Assembly: GCF_014384895.1 (NCBI RefSeq)
Contig: NZ_JACRSQ010000016.1
Coordinates: forward strand, 25,473-89,472
Direction of reading: 5' to 3'
Length of the DNA: 64,000 nucleotides
Source of the DNA: Bianquea renquensis
GTDB lineage: Bacteria > Bacillota > Clostridia > Lachnospirales > Bianqueaceae
This document shows, piece by piece, positions 8,726-18,661 of this stretch. A model generated the notes under the pieces. It was given only the letters and a program-made list of their open reading frames with translations. It had not been told where the DNA came from and did not search any database. Every line of letters starts with the position of its first letter. Positions within the stretch are counted from its first letter, which is position 1. The position numbers and the translations under genes were made by a program.

Positions 8726-9647
8726 AACAGCCTCCTTTCAAAAGGGTGCAGTTATCCCGTCGAAAATGTAGTTGTAGGTTGGGCGTTGTGACGAGATTTT
8801 TTAGACAGCTTCCCGGTGCTGTTTCCCCGATTTCATGGGCGTTTCTAATTTTTTTAAAGACCTACATGTCTTTCAAAAAATTTTACTCCGCTGCTGTTGG
8901 CAGCTCCGTTTACCCGTCGATTTTTTCAAAATCGAGCGTGTAATCGTTCTGCCCATGTTCGCTTCACAGGAAAGTATTTCGTATTCGCGGAATACCAGAC
9001 CGCTATACGCGCTCCGCTGTGTCGCTTAGTCCCCGCACCCAGTGGGTGCCGCACAGCCTTTTCGGGTCTGCTGTGCTTCCCTCGAACCAGTTACCGCCAT
9101 ATCGTCTGGACAGGTCACTGCTTCTTCGAACCGTTTGCCGCCATTATCCGTCTGGACGGAGCCACCGCTCTTCGAACCCTTTAGCCGCCTCTTTATCGTC
9201 AAGGTAGGCCACTGCTTTTTCACTCCCTTCGTCTTTTCAAGCTACATCTTTAGTATGACGAATACTGGAAACATTCAATAAACGCAAAAAAGCGGCACCC
9301 CCAAATATGGAAGCGCCGCCCGCAGTGGCCCGCCCGACGAAAGGTTCGAAGTTTCGTCAGGCGGCGAGGCCGTTTATTCTATTCTCCGATTTTCTCCTTT
9401 TTTGCTCCGATCTCGTCAATCTTCCGGCCTCACTCTTAGTATGACGGAAATTGATCGCAAAAAGTAAGAGCAGGTGTTTTCACCTGCCCTTTGCTTTTCC
9501 TTATGCCGGTTCTCTCTGCTCTAAACATCCTTATCGAGCAGACGCTATCCCTCTGCGGTTTTTTATCCGTTTCGAGACAAGCCCTTTGATTGCACCTTCC
9601 CTCGCCCCTCGGAAATCCGAAGACAGGCAGCCGCATTTCGTATTCCG
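8726..9647. other. Long non-coding stretch next to the integrase
   Basis: No convincing protein gene. It contains an AT-flanked hairpin with AAAGAC/GTCTTT arms (8848-8884), three imperfect 44-48 bp tandem units (9081-9218), TTAGTATGACG twice (9250-9260 and 9436-9446), a hairpin with GACGAAA/TTTCGTC arms (9336-9358) and a GCAGGTG/CACCTGC hairpin near 9470-9486. Such structure is common in integrase attachment or control regions, but I could not assign a function. Confidence 0.5.
9081..9218. repeat. Three imperfect tandem repeats of 44-48 bp
   Basis: Units begin at 9081, 9125 and 9171. Each opens with (C/T)TCGAACC, contains CCGCC and an ATCCGTCTGGAC-like core, and ends in CACTGCT or CACCGCT. 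Unit lengths differ, so this is not a coding repeat in one frame. Confidence 0.65.
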
Positions 9648-9932
9648 CTAGGCAACGGTATACTGTATATTCAAATCGTCAAGTAAATCATACCAACTGC
9701 TAAGACCGACACCGTTTTCGTGCAAATATTTGACAAAGGATACAACATATTCAAAGGTGGCAGAGTGACAGCTGCAGGCTTCGGATTGAACCCCTGCGCC
9801 ACTCTCCTGCCTGACCACGATATGCACGCCGTCCGGCATGTCGGCAACGGAATAAGACAAGGTCCGGCTTTCCTGGAACCCTTCAATCTCCGAGTATGTA
9901 TTGGTGTACTCACACGTTTTGAACTGTACCAT
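9648..9932 (-). CDS. Small DUF6514-like protein
   Basis: A 94-residue protein. The start ATG 9932 is fixed by AAAGGAG seven bases upstream; a longer frame to 10127 has no such support. The pattern, SRTLSYSVADMPDGVHIVV followed by a Cys-containing segment and a C-terminal YDLLDDLNIQ, resembles the small DUF6514 proteins of Clostridia, whose function is unknown. It has no membrane segment. Confidence 0.55.
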   Translation of the reverse strand: MVQFKTCEYTNTYSEIEGFQESRTLSYSVADMPDGVHIVVRQESGAGVQSEACSCHSATFEYVVSFVKYLHENGVGLSSWYDLLDDLNIQYTVA

Positions 9933-10233
9933 TTTTTCTCCTTTCTGCATGTTGCAGATGGTTGCACATGCATGAACATAAAAATATTGTAAACGATGTT
10001 TTTTTCTTGAAAAATTATAAAAAACGGTATATAATAGGTTCATTAAAAAAATATCGTTACCTAATTTTACCAAGTGCTTCTCTCGATGTAAATACGCAAA
10101 TGTGGAACATGGCTTCCAACCTTGCAATTTTCCCTTCTATATTTGCAAGATAAGGCCCTTTCCATGAACATGTGGATCACGTAAAAACCTGTAGGCCGCT
10201 GTTTTTCAGTGAAATTTAGTTTATCAGAATGGA
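9933..10233. other. Divergent intergenic region
   Basis: AT-rich spacer between the minus-strand small protein and the plus-strand XRE gene. Promoters for both are expected here, but none matches the consensus well enough to call. Confidence 0.4.
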
Positions 10234-10614
10234 ATGTTTACTATGAATGCCGAAGATCTGAAGAGAATGAAGGAAGAGCGCAAGCTCACCACCAAACAAA
10301 TATCGGAATTGAGCGGAATTCCGGAAAGTACCATCAGCAGAATCCTGTCCGGGCAGACAGACAATCCCAGTTTTGACACAATCTGCGCCCTAGTCCGTGC
10401 AATGGGCGGTTCCCTTGACGAGTTCACCGGAATCCAGTCCTCTGCGGATGCTCCGGAGTCACTAGCCCTCGTGGATTTATATGAAAAAATGATTGATGAA
10501 AAGAACCGACTTATTAAATGGTTGATGGCCGTATGTTGTATCCTGATCGCCGTCTTTGTTTTTATTGTGTTATTTGATCTCATAAATGGAAATATCGGAT
10601 TTGTTCAGTACTGA
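10234..10614 (+). CDS. XRE-family HTH regulator with C-terminal membrane anchor
   Basis: A 126-residue protein. Residues about 8-60 are a Cro/CI-type helix-turn-helix (MKEERKLTTKQISELSGIPE, then STISRILSGQTDNPSFDTI). Residues about 90-112 form one strongly hydrophobic helix (WLMAVCCILIAVFVFIVLF). Membrane-tethered XRE proteins occur widely in Clostridia; their signals are mostly unknown. The start may be ATG 10234 or ATG 10243 (MNAEDLKRM). A terminator follows at 10647. Confidence 0.85.
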   Translation: MFTMNAEDLKRMKEERKLTTKQISELSGIPESTISRILSGQTDNPSFDTICALVRAMGGSLDEFTGIQSSADAPESLALVDLYEKMIDEKNRLIKWLMAVCCILIAVFVFIVLFDLINGNIGFVQY

Positions 10615-10646
10615 GCCGGTGCATTTGACACTCGAATCCTAAAAAG

Positions 10647-10703
10647 ACAGCGCACAAAACGAGAGAGAGCCTGTTCTTCTCTGCCGCTTGTGCGCTGTTC
10701 TAT
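10647..10703. terminator. Terminator between convergent XRE and ABC genes
   Basis: ACAGCGCACAA (10647-10657) pairs perfectly with TTGTGCGCTGT (10688-10698). A-rich DNA on the left and TCTATT on the right suit use from both sides. Confidence 0.7.
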
Positions 10704-10712
10704 TATATGGGG

Positions 10713-12512
10713 CTATCCCGCTGGTGCCGTCTCCTGGTACCGTTCCGCCTGAATCCGAAACATGTACGCGTATCGTCCGTCCATGGCCATCAGCTCCTCG
10801 TGGGTGCCTTCCTCCACCACCGATCCCTGCTCCAGCATATAGATGTGATCCGCCATCCTTGTGGTGGACAGGCGGTGGGATATAAATAGAACTGCCTGCT
10901 GTCCCACCGTGTTGGCGATGGTGTGGTTCAGTTCATATTCACTTATGGGATCCAAAGAGGACGAGGGTTCATCCAGGATCAAGATGGGGTGCTGGCGGAC
11001 AAAAATCCGGGATATGGCGATTTTCTGCTCCTCGCCTCCAGAGAGGTTGACGCCCTGGGGATCAAATTCACGGCCCAGCATCGTATGGATTCCCTGCTCC
11101 ATTTTTGATAATCGCTGCTCAAAGCCCGCGTCACGCAATGCATCCAGAATCTCCTGATCCTGGCGCCCCTCATCCAAATCTGCCAGCACATTCTCCGCCA
11201 CCGTCGCAGAAAACAGGCAATAATCCTGAAACACCGCACCGATGGTTCTGCGATATTCCTCCAGAGGAAATTCCCGAATGTCAATGCCATTGAGGTAGAT
11301 TGCGCCTTCGTCGGGATCATACAGACGCATGAGCAACTTGATCAGCGTAGTTTTGCCCGCCCCGTTATATCCAACCAACGCCGCTTTTTCCCCCTTATGA
11401 AGGCAGAGCGTAATATTTCGAAGGCATTCCGTCTCCACGCCCGGGTAAGAGAAGGAAACGTTTTCTACGCGGAGTTCTTCAAATTTTGGAATGGCAGTCT
11501 CTCCCCCCTGAATCTTGGGCTCATACTCGAGAAAGGATCGATAGAGCTGTATATACAAGCTATGCTCTGGAAATTTCAGCAGGCGCTCGCACAAATCGCT
11601 GACATGCCAGTTGACCTTCCAGATGGCATTGACGGTGGCCGCGAAGCCTCCCAGAGATATGGTTTGCCGCACAAGGAGTTCGAATAGGAGAAGAAGAAAG
11701 ATCCCCATGGTCTCCAGCAGGTGCAATACCAGGGCGCCTGCCCCTTCGATGGCCAGCAGCCGCTTTTCATACCGCTTATACGTGTTCTTTTGCCGCTGCA
11801 ACGCATCGGTGTACTTGCCCTTGAATAGGGTGCCCGCACCGCTCATTCGGATTTCCTTGGCATACTCCGCTAGATAGAAGACTCGACCCGCGTACTCGCT
11901 TTCCCTCTGATCTGGCTTCAACTCTAACTCCCGCTGAAAGCGCACACGGATGCCGTATAAGCGGAGGGCAGTCTGGACAGTCGCCGCCCCCAACATAAGC
12001 AAGGTTACCGCAGGGCTGACCGTCAGCAGCACGCCCGTGATGGTGCACAGGGCGACGACCCGGTTGATCATTTTTCCCAGATCCTCCACCACGGCTACAG
12101 CCCGTTTGTCCGCCTCCTGCATGGCCCACACGAATTGAGTATAAAACGCGGGATCATCATAACAGCCCAGATCCATTCTCCTCGCTTTGTCGCATAAATC
12201 GCCCTGCATCCTCCGATGGAGTTTCTGGCGGGCCTTACTGTTATAACACTGCCAATACCACTGGGAAAATCCCTCCGACAAGAGGGAGAACAAGGCAATC
12301 CCCGCGGATATGAGCGCAATCTCAAAAAAGGGCCCCCCTTTTTCCAGCCGGTCAAACAGCATCTTGACGAATATGACGCTGGATGCGGCGTGGATTATTC
12401 CCCAGACGACGCCCTCCACGATCATCAGCGCCATATACCCCGGCGTATACCGGGCAATCTGGCGCAACATAAACCAAATGTTTGCCACCGCTTGGGCCCG
12501 CTTCGGTTTCAT
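10713..12512 (-). CDS. ABC transporter, fused permease/ATPase (half B)
   Basis: A 599-residue exporter-type half transporter. An N-terminal six-helix membrane domain spans about residues 1-320, followed by a nucleotide-binding domain. Walker A is GYNGAGKTT, the signature is LSGGEEQKIAISR and Walker B is ILILDEPSSSLD. It overlaps the partner gene at 12509 by four bases (ATGA), so the two are co-translated and most likely form a heterodimer. Exporters of this size move peptides, lipids or drugs. The substrate cannot be read from the sequence. Confidence 0.9.
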   Translation of the reverse strand: MKPKRAQAVANIWFMLRQIARYTPGYMALMIVEGVVWGIIHAASSVIFVKMLFDRLEKGGPFFEIALISAGIALFSLLSEGFSQWYWQCYNSKARQKLHRRMQGDLCDKARRMDLGCYDDPAFYTQFVWAMQEADKRAVAVVEDLGKMINRVVALCTITGVLLTVSPAVTLLMLGAATVQTALRLYGIRVRFQRELELKPDQRESEYAGRVFYLAEYAKEIRMSGAGTLFKGKYTDALQRQKNTYKRYEKRLLAIEGAGALVLHLLETMGIFLLLLFELLVRQTISLGGFAATVNAIWKVNWHVSDLCERLLKFPEHSLYIQLYRSFLEYEPKIQGGETAIPKFEELRVENVSFSYPGVETECLRNITLCLHKGEKAALVGYNGAGKTTLIKLLMRLYDPDEGAIYLNGIDIREFPLEEYRRTIGAVFQDYCLFSATVAENVLADLDEGRQDQEILDALRDAGFEQRLSKMEQGIHTMLGREFDPQGVNLSGGEEQKIAISRIFVRQHPILILDEPSSSLDPISEYELNHTIANTVGQQAVLFISHRLSTTRMADHIYMLEQGSVVEEGTHEELMAMDGRYAYMFRIQAERYQETAPAG

Positions 12513-14326
12513 ATGGCCGCCCCTTTCTCCCCGTAGTTCTTAGCCTGAATGGAGAACATCTCCTGGTACCGGCCCCCATGGCGCATGAGCTCCGCGTGGC
12601 TTCCCTGCTCCACAATCCGGCCGTTCTCCAGCAGATAGATGCGATCCGCCATGGCGGCGGACGCCAGGCGGTGGGAGATAAAGATAACGCTTTTATTCTG
12701 ACATGCGCGCATCATATTGTCATACATGGCGTGTTCCGCGATGGGATCTAGGGCAGACGAAGGTTCATCCATGATCACCAGCTCACAATCCTTTGCAAAG
12801 ATTCTGGCAATGGAAATTTTTTGCGCCTCTCCTCCCGATAGCACCGCCCCCTCCTCATCAAATTCTCTTGTCAGAACTGTGTCCATCCCATGGGGCAGGG
12901 AGCGCACCTTCTCCTGGATCCCACTGTTTTGTAAGGCATCCGCCACAATCGCTTCGTCCCCGTCGCCGCAAGGGTGGAGGAGAACATTCTCTTTGACCGG
13001 CGCGGAAAAAATTCGATAGTCTTGAAAGACGACTCCGAAAAGAGCGCGATACTCGTCCAAACGATACTGGCGGATATCCACACCATTGAGCCGAATCTCC
13101 CCCTGCGTCGGATCATACAGGCGCATTAACAGCTTGACAATGGTGGACTTTCCCGCTCCATTCTGTCCAACCAGCGCGATTTTTTCTCCCGCCTGTATAC
13201 TCAAATTCACCTGATGCAAAACCTCTGTCTCCTGCCCTGCATAGTGAAAGGAGACGTTGTGGAATTCCAGTCCCCGAAAGTCCACGACAGGCAGCCCTTT
13301 CGGATCCCTCTGTATCGTTGGCTCATACTCCAGAAAATAGCGCAAATTTTGAATGTAGAGCGAATGCTCATGAAACTCAAAGAGCCGCTGGATGGAATCT
13401 TGAAAGGTAAAGGCCACCGTGCTGATGGAATTGATGACCACCAGCGCATCCCCCAGCGGCATCGTTTTCGCCGTCAAAACACGAAATGAGGTCCACAAAA
13501 TGCTGCCGATATAGACCAGTACCTCGACGGTCTCATCTCTCACGTACTCAAAGAGCGCCAGTTTCAATCCGTATTCACGGATAGCCCTGCAGATATCCCG
13601 CAGGGATTCGTCCATCTGCCGGAACAGAACACGGTAGATATTTGTCAACCGCAGCTCCTTCGCATAGTTCTGCAAATAAAAGACGCGGCGCACGTAATCT
13701 CGCTTTCGGTTTTGTTCCGTAACCCGCATCGTTAACTCGTAGGAAACCTTGTTGCGCCGTTTTCCTATCAATACTTCTACAAGCACGGGCAAAAATGCCC
13801 ATACCATCAGTTCCGGCGCCATGGTCACAAGCAGCGCTCCATTGGTGGCAACATAGGTGATAAACAGAATCAGGTCGCTGATGGAATCTAATATCTGGGA
13901 GGCGCGGGTAGGCGCCTCCTGGATCGCCTTTACATACCGGTCATAAAATTCGGAATCCTCAAAACAAGATAGATCCGCTTCCATCGAAGTGGTAAAAAGG
14001 CGCAGTTGAATCGATTCCTGAATCTTCAGATTCGAGATGGGATAGTAGAGGGTTTGCAGCACGGTCCGAAAAATCTGCACCGCGCCATAATATCCGGCAA
14101 CCCATATGGTGGTGACGGCCAGCCTCCCAAAATCGCTTCCCGCTTGCACAGAATTGACAATGATTCGCAGCAGGTACACATCCAGCATAAACAGCGCCGT
14201 CCCGCGCAGGACGGATTCAAGAATGGTGACCCACAGCCTAGTTGGGCTTGCTTTACAGATAATTGTCAACGCATAGCGCAGATTCTTAACTACACCTCCG
14301 ATATCCCCCTGCATCTTTGCACCCAT
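12509..14326 (-). CDS. ABC transporter, fused permease/ATPase (half A)
   Basis: A 605-residue partner of the preceding half transporter with the same architecture. Walker A is GQNGAGKST, the signature is LSGGEAQKISIAR and Walker B is LVIMDEPSSALD. Both halves keep the Glu after Walker B, so both sites could hydrolyse ATP. The start is near MGAKMQGDIGG; the second Met is also possible. It begins 25 bases after the GH95 gene, so the three probably form one transcript from the promoter at 16792-16820. Confidence 0.9.
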   Translation of the reverse strand: MGAKMQGDIGGVVKNLRYALTIICKASPTRLWVTILESVLRGTALFMLDVYLLRIIVNSVQAGSDFGRLAVTTIWVAGYYGAVQIFRTVLQTLYYPISNLKIQESIQLRLFTTSMEADLSCFEDSEFYDRYVKAIQEAPTRASQILDSISDLILFITYVATNGALLVTMAPELMVWAFLPVLVEVLIGKRRNKVSYELTMRVTEQNRKRDYVRRVFYLQNYAKELRLTNIYRVLFRQMDESLRDICRAIREYGLKLALFEYVRDETVEVLVYIGSILWTSFRVLTAKTMPLGDALVVINSISTVAFTFQDSIQRLFEFHEHSLYIQNLRYFLEYEPTIQRDPKGLPVVDFRGLEFHNVSFHYAGQETEVLHQVNLSIQAGEKIALVGQNGAGKSTIVKLLMRLYDPTQGEIRLNGVDIRQYRLDEYRALFGVVFQDYRIFSAPVKENVLLHPCGDGDEAIVADALQNSGIQEKVRSLPHGMDTVLTREFDEEGAVLSGGEAQKISIARIFAKDCELVIMDEPSSALDPIAEHAMYDNMMRACQNKSVIFISHRLASAAMADRIYLLENGRIVEQGSHAELMRHGGRYQEMFSIQAKNYGEKGAAI

Positions 14327-14350
14327 CCCCTAACCCTTGCTAGTAAACTG

Positions 14351-16681
14351 CTACTCCATTGGCCGAATCCGAACCGTTCTGCCTGTCACAACGGGTATAC
14401 AGAGGCAATCTGCATCCTTTGTGTACGCTACCGCCTGCCCATCCTCGCCGGTAACTTGAACTTGGCATGGCCGATTCCACAAAACCTTGCAATCGCCGTC
14501 CTTTCGGGGATGCAGGCAGATTTCCTGTACAAGCTTGTTCTTCCATACGGCATCGACAACAATATTCCCCCGGGCCACAAGACCTGCAAATGACCCGTTG
14601 GCCCAGTCATCCGGCAGTGTAGGAATCACATCGATATATCCGCCGTGGCTTTGCAGCAGCATCTCGGCGACCCCTGATGTGCCTCCAAAATTCCCGTCAA
14701 TCTGGAAGGGCGGATGGGTATCCCACAGGTTAGGCAGCGTGCCCCGTTTGAGCAGAGTTTGATAGAGATGATACGCCCTATTTCCATCCCCCGTTCTTGC
14801 CCATAGGTTCAGCCGGTGCGCCATGGCCCACCCAGTGGACTGGTCGCCCCGCAGGTTCAACGTCACCTTGGCCGCCTCCATCCACTCCGGCGTGTTTTTG
14901 TTGATGATGGTTCCAGGATATAGACCCACCAACTGGGAGACATGGCGGTGGTGATACTCACCCAGCTCGCCGTACATCCTCTCCTCCCGGTATTCTTTCA
15001 CCTGACCGGACTCCCCTACCAGCACCGGTTCCAGCCGGTCAATCTGCTCTCTGGCGAGCTCCACGATGGGGTCGTCGATCTGCAATTGATCGGCCGCTTG
15101 GATGGTATTTTTATAATTTTCATAGATCATCTGTTGATCAAACGCGCACCCCGTAGTGTGAATATACTCATCGGTCCCATTGATCTCCTGCGTCTGCTCC
15201 GGCGAAGCAGAATATTTTGTGAGAAATGCCCCCTCTTGCTCAACCAAAACCTTGGACAAAAATTTGGACATGGAGGATATAACAGGATACGTCAGGGTGC
15301 GCAGAATTTCCTCATCCCCGGTAAAGGCATAATAGTCCCAAAAGAGCTGCGAGGTAAAGGCTCCCGTTCCCGGCCCGGAATGACTGTTATTATCCATGCC
15401 ATCCACGTCATACAGCCATCCGCCTGTCCCAATAATCCAGCCATTTCCCCCCGGCTCGTCGGACAACCGCTCCGGGTAATTATCCCGGATATACCGGTCT
15501 GCGTGCTGCTCTGTCAACTTCATATACGCCTGGTTATAGGCGGCATAGGCCTCAAACATTTCGGCCAGATTCGTATTAAAGGCGGGCCAGTAGTTCATCT
15601 GCACGTTAATATTGTGCCAATATCCCGCGCTCCACGGAGAATCATCGTAACAGTTCCAGGTTCCCTGAAGATTAGCCGGCGTCGTCCCCGGACGGGATGA
15701 ACTGATTAGGAGATAGCGGCCATATTGAAAATACAGTTCCTCCAAGTATTTGGAATGAATCCCCTCTTTGTACTGCTGGAGCATCTCATCCGTTGGAACC
15801 CCCGACGGCACGCCGCCAAAATCCAGCTGAACGCGCGCAAAGTACTGCTGGTATTCCTGCAAATGCGCTGTCTTCAGCTGCTCATAGGACTTGGCTGAGG
15901 CTTTGTCCAATAGATCGCAGATCCGCTCGTGGGGATGGGGATAGGGGGCCAGCTTCTTTTTGGGGTCCGGCTCCGTAAAAACCCGACTCTCCATGCGATA
16001 GTTTGTTCCAACCGCAATCAGAATCAGAGCACTATCCGCGCCGGCCACATGCAACTCTGCGTGATCGCCCGACGCATCCGCGGTTATTTCCACCGATCCA
16101 TTCTCCGTGATCACACGCATTTGCCCTTCAAAGGCGATATTATAATAGTGCATAACTCCCGACAGCGTAAGAGTCTTCCCTTCTCCCGTAACCGTGCCAG
16201 ATTTGCCGCCTCCGTCGCCTTCCACTTTTCCATAGGGCTTTATGTATGGAATGGTGGGGCGAAGCGTAAATTGAACTGCCCCCTTTTCCGAAGCGGCAAT
16301 GCGAATGACCATGACCTGATCCGGATAGGATGTAAAATACTCGCGCTTGTGTCGGACTCCCTTATGGGTATACTCCACATGGGAGATCGCTGTATCCAGC
16401 ACCAGATCCCGGCGATATTCCTCCACCTCCCCATGGCCAAAGTCAAGAAATACCTCTGCAAAATTATTTAATCCTCCGACACTCTTCGGATTGGATAGGG
16501 TGTTCTCTGTGATCTGGATCCGCTCCGTCTCGGTTCCGCCAAAAACATTAGCTCCTATATAGCCATTTCCAAGGGGCAGAGACCAGTTTTCCCACTCATC
16601 ATTTTCCGGTGTCCGCCCCGGCGTGATCTTCGTGATTCCTGGCGCTGGCTTTGTGTACCAAAGCTTTAATTCTTTTGCCAT
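14351..16681 (-). CDS. Glycoside hydrolase family 95-type alpha-L-fucosidase/galactosidase
   Basis: A 776-residue protein with the GH95 layout: an N-terminal beta-sandwich ([24 protein letters not shown]), an (alpha/alpha)6 catalytic barrel containing [20 protein letters not shown] and [11 protein letters not shown], and a C-terminal beta domain. GH95 enzymes remove alpha-1,2-L-fucose, or in some cases L-galactose, by inversion. No signal peptide is visible, so it acts inside the cell on imported oligosaccharides. Pairing with exporter-type ABC halves is unusual. A GH29 enzyme lies 30 kb away. Confidence 0.88.
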   Translation of the reverse strand: MAKELKLWYTKPAPGITKITPGRTPENDEWENWSLPLGNGYIGANVFGGTETERIQITENTLSNPKSVGGLNNFAEVFLDFGHGEVEEYRRDLVLDTAISHVEYTHKGVRHKREYFTSYPDQVMVIRIAASEKGAVQFTLRPTIPYIKPYGKVEGDGGGKSGTVTGEGKTLTLSGVMHYYNIAFEGQMRVITENGSVEITADASGDHAELHVAGADSALILIAVGTNYRMESRVFTEPDPKKKLAPYPHPHERICDLLDKASAKSYEQLKTAHLQEYQQYFARVQLDFGGVPSGVPTDEMLQQYKEGIHSKYLEELYFQYGRYLLISSSRPGTTPANLQGTWNCYDDSPWSAGYWHNINVQMNYWPAFNTNLAEMFEAYAAYNQAYMKLTEQHADRYIRDNYPERLSDEPGGNGWIIGTGGWLYDVDGMDNNSHSGPGTGAFTSQLFWDYYAFTGDEEILRTLTYPVISSMSKFLSKVLVEQEGAFLTKYSASPEQTQEINGTDEYIHTTGCAFDQQMIYENYKNTIQAADQLQIDDPIVELAREQIDRLEPVLVGESGQVKEYREERMYGELGEYHHRHVSQLVGLYPGTIINKNTPEWMEAAKVTLNLRGDQSTGWAMAHRLNLWARTGDGNRAYHLYQTLLKRGTLPNLWDTHPPFQIDGNFGGTSGVAEMLLQSHGGYIDVIPTLPDDWANGSFAGLVARGNIVVDAVWKNKLVQEICLHPRKDGDCKVLWNRPCQVQVTGEDGQAVAYTKDADCLCIPVVTGRTVRIRPME

Positions 16682-16791
16682 CTGTAAGTTTCCTCTCTTT
16701 CCTGACGCATCTGTGCGATTTTATAAGGATGCACCCGGCTGCACAGCGGTTTGTTCGCCTCGCCCGGGCACTGCTCATCGCTTTCATGGAT

Positions 16792-16820
16792 ATTATATCA
16801 TAGTGGGACAGCCGAATCAA
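16792..16820 (-). promoter_or_regulatory. Promoter of the GH95-ABC unit
   Basis: On the minus strand, TTGATT (16820-16815) and TATAAT (16797-16792) are spaced by 17 bases, about 100 bases upstream of the GH95 start. Confidence 0.7.
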
Positions 16821-16950
16821 GAAATACTCTCGCAAAATATTAGATAAATAAATCTCAATTTCTAATCTTTTATTTCTAAATAGCTAGAACTGAATGGACT
16901 CTGATCATCGCAATCCCCCCTCCACCGATTTCGCATTGACAAGACTCCAC

Positions 16951-16992
16951 AAAAAAAGAGCCGCTACAAAACCGTAACTTCATTGTAGCAGC
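16951..16992 (-). terminator. Minus-strand terminator ending the purine/pyrimidine unit
   Basis: The arms around GCTACAA (16963-16969) and TTGTAGC (16983-16989) form a ten-bp stem with one mismatch. Seven T follow on the minus strand (A run at 16951-16957). It lies downstream of the purF paralogue. A related sequence (AAAGAGCCGCTGCAAAATCG) occurs near 1079. Confidence 0.7.
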
Positions 16993-17162
16993 CCCTCCCT
17001 GCACAAGCAGACTACAGATTCATGTACAGGCGTCTTCGACACAAAGATCTAGTGTAGGAGGGTTAACGTAGTATCACCCTCCCAGCAATTATTAAATATT
17101 TACAAGAATGAATTGTATTTTTCATTTCGAATCACCCTCTCTATACGATATATCACCTAACC

Positions 17163-17202
17163 GTCAATGAGCCGCAGACTATCGCGTCCACGGCTCATTG
17201 AC
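17163..17202. repeat. 12-bp perfect inverted repeat downstream of the purF paralogue
   Basis: GTCAATGAGCCG (17163-17174) and CGGCTCATTGAC (17191-17202) are perfect complements with a 16-base loop. There is no U tract on the minus side, so it may protect the mRNA 3' end or act as a weak stop. The region 17025-17162 holds nothing else that I recognise. Confidence 0.6.
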
Positions 17203-17209
17203 AGGTTTT

Positions 17210-18628
17210 CTATTCCTTACCTGTCCAGCAATACGTGCAGACATCGCAGGACGGGATCTGGATCGCCTCCAACATCGTTTCCAAGCTCTGATAGTGAAGC
17301 GATGTGAAATTCAATTTTTCCCGAATCTTCTCCACCATGGCTTTATACTCCGTGGATTCTGTATCAGTGTATTTCTTTAGGGTTTCCTCTGACGGCACGC
17401 CACCCTCCAACTCCACAATGACACGCCGGGTAATCAAATCCAGCTCCGAGGATGAGCGAGAGAAATTCAGATACTTGCACCCATACACGATCGGAGGACA
17501 GGCAGGACGAATGTGAACCTCCCTCGCACCACTGTTGTAGAGAAATTGCACCGTCTCCCCCATCTGCGTTCCGCGCACAATGGAATCATCGATAAAGAGC
17601 AAGCTTTTATCCTTTATTAGATCTTCTATAGGGATTAGCTTCATATGCGCGACGAGATTGCGCATCTCCTGTCTCTGGGGCATAAAGCTCCGGGGCCAGG
17701 TGGGCGTGTACTTGATGAAAGGTCTCGCAAAGGGAATGCCAGACGCATTGGCATAGCCGATCGCCGCGGCCAAACCGGAGTCTGGAATTCCGGCCACATA
17801 ATCAATGCTCTCCGGATCGACCTCGTCCTCCTTCGCCAGGAGCTCGCCACAGCGATACCGCATACTCTCCACGCTGACACCCTCATAGGATGCCGACGGA
17901 TATCCATAGTAGGTCCACAGGAAGGCGCAAACCCGCTTCTTTTTCAGCGCTTCCATCTTCACCTCCACGGAATCCGGCGTGACAAAGACCACCTCCCCCG
18001 GCCCTAACTGGCGTTCATCGGTATACCCGAGATTTAAGTAGGCAAAGGACTCAAAGGAAGCGCAATGAGCTCCCTCCTTTCGGCCAATGACCACCGGGGT
18101 CCGCCCCACGATATCGCGGGCCGCGTAAAAACCCTTCTCTGTGAGAATCAGAATCGACATGGAACCATCGATATGCTCTTGGGCAAACCGGATCCCTTCC
18201 GGAATGCTGCCTTTTCGATTGATCAGGGCCGCCACCAACTCCGTCGCGTTGATTCGGCCGCCGCTCATCTCCAGGAAATGCATGTTGCCCCCCTGAAACG
18301 CCAGGTCCACAAGCTCTTTCTCATTGTTGATGCGCCCTACGGTGGTAATCGCATAATTTCCGAGATGAGATCGGACAATCAGTGGCTGTGGTTCGTTATC
18401 ACTGATACAGCCAATGCCAAAACAGCCTTTCATCTCTTCCACATCCCGTTCGAATTTCGTTCGAAAGGGTGAATTCTCAATATTATGAATGGCCCGCTCA
18501 AACCCTGTTTCCTCAGCGTAAACCGCCATACCACCCCGTTTTGTCCCTAGATGAGAATGATAATCCACGCCAAAAAATAAGTCCATCACACAGTCCTGCT
18601 GGGACGCAACACCAAAAAAACCGCCCAA
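17210..18628 (-). CDS. PurF-like amidophosphoribosyltransferase paralogue lacking the N-terminal Cys
   Basis: A 472-residue paralogue of PurF. It keeps the fold of the N-terminal glutaminase domain (HSHLGTKRGGMAVY in place of the usual HRGQEG) and the PRPP-binding motif LLFIDDSIVRGTQ. The TTG start, well placed after AGGAG, gives Met-Gly-Gly-Phe-Phe-Gly, so the nucleophile Cys that begins active glutaminase domains is absent. The C-terminus ends with CDVCTYCWTG, a possible metal site. It lies 33 bases after purE. I infer either ammonia-dependent phosphoribosylamine synthesis or a different PRPP reaction. A canonical purF is present at 28231-29646. Confidence 0.8.
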   Translation of the reverse strand: MGGFFGVASQQDCVMDLFFGVDYHSHLGTKRGGMAVYAEETGFERAIHNIENSPFRTKFERDVEEMKGCFGIGCISDNEPQPLIVRSHLGNYAITTVGRINNEKELVDLAFQGGNMHFLEMSGGRINATELVAALINRKGSIPEGIRFAQEHIDGSMSILILTEKGFYAARDIVGRTPVVIGRKEGAHCASFESFAYLNLGYTDERQLGPGEVVFVTPDSVEVKMEALKKKRVCAFLWTYYGYPSASYEGVSVESMRYRCGELLAKEDEVDPESIDYVAGIPDSGLAAAIGYANASGIPFARPFIKYTPTWPRSFMPQRQEMRNLVAHMKLIPIEDLIKDKSLLFIDDSIVRGTQMGETVQFLYNSGAREVHIRPACPPIVYGCKYLNFSRSSSELDLITRRVIVELEGGVPSEETLKKYTDTESTEYKAMVEKIREKLNFTSLHYQSLETMLEAIQIPSCDVCTYCWTGKE

Positions 18629-18661
18629 ATCATTAGCTCCTCTCGTTATCGCTATACCGCT

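Noticed and set aside
17163..17202. Classical intrinsic terminator for the purF paralogue
   Set aside because: The perfect stem has no T run on the minus strand; the T-tailed stem at 16951-16992 is the better terminator.
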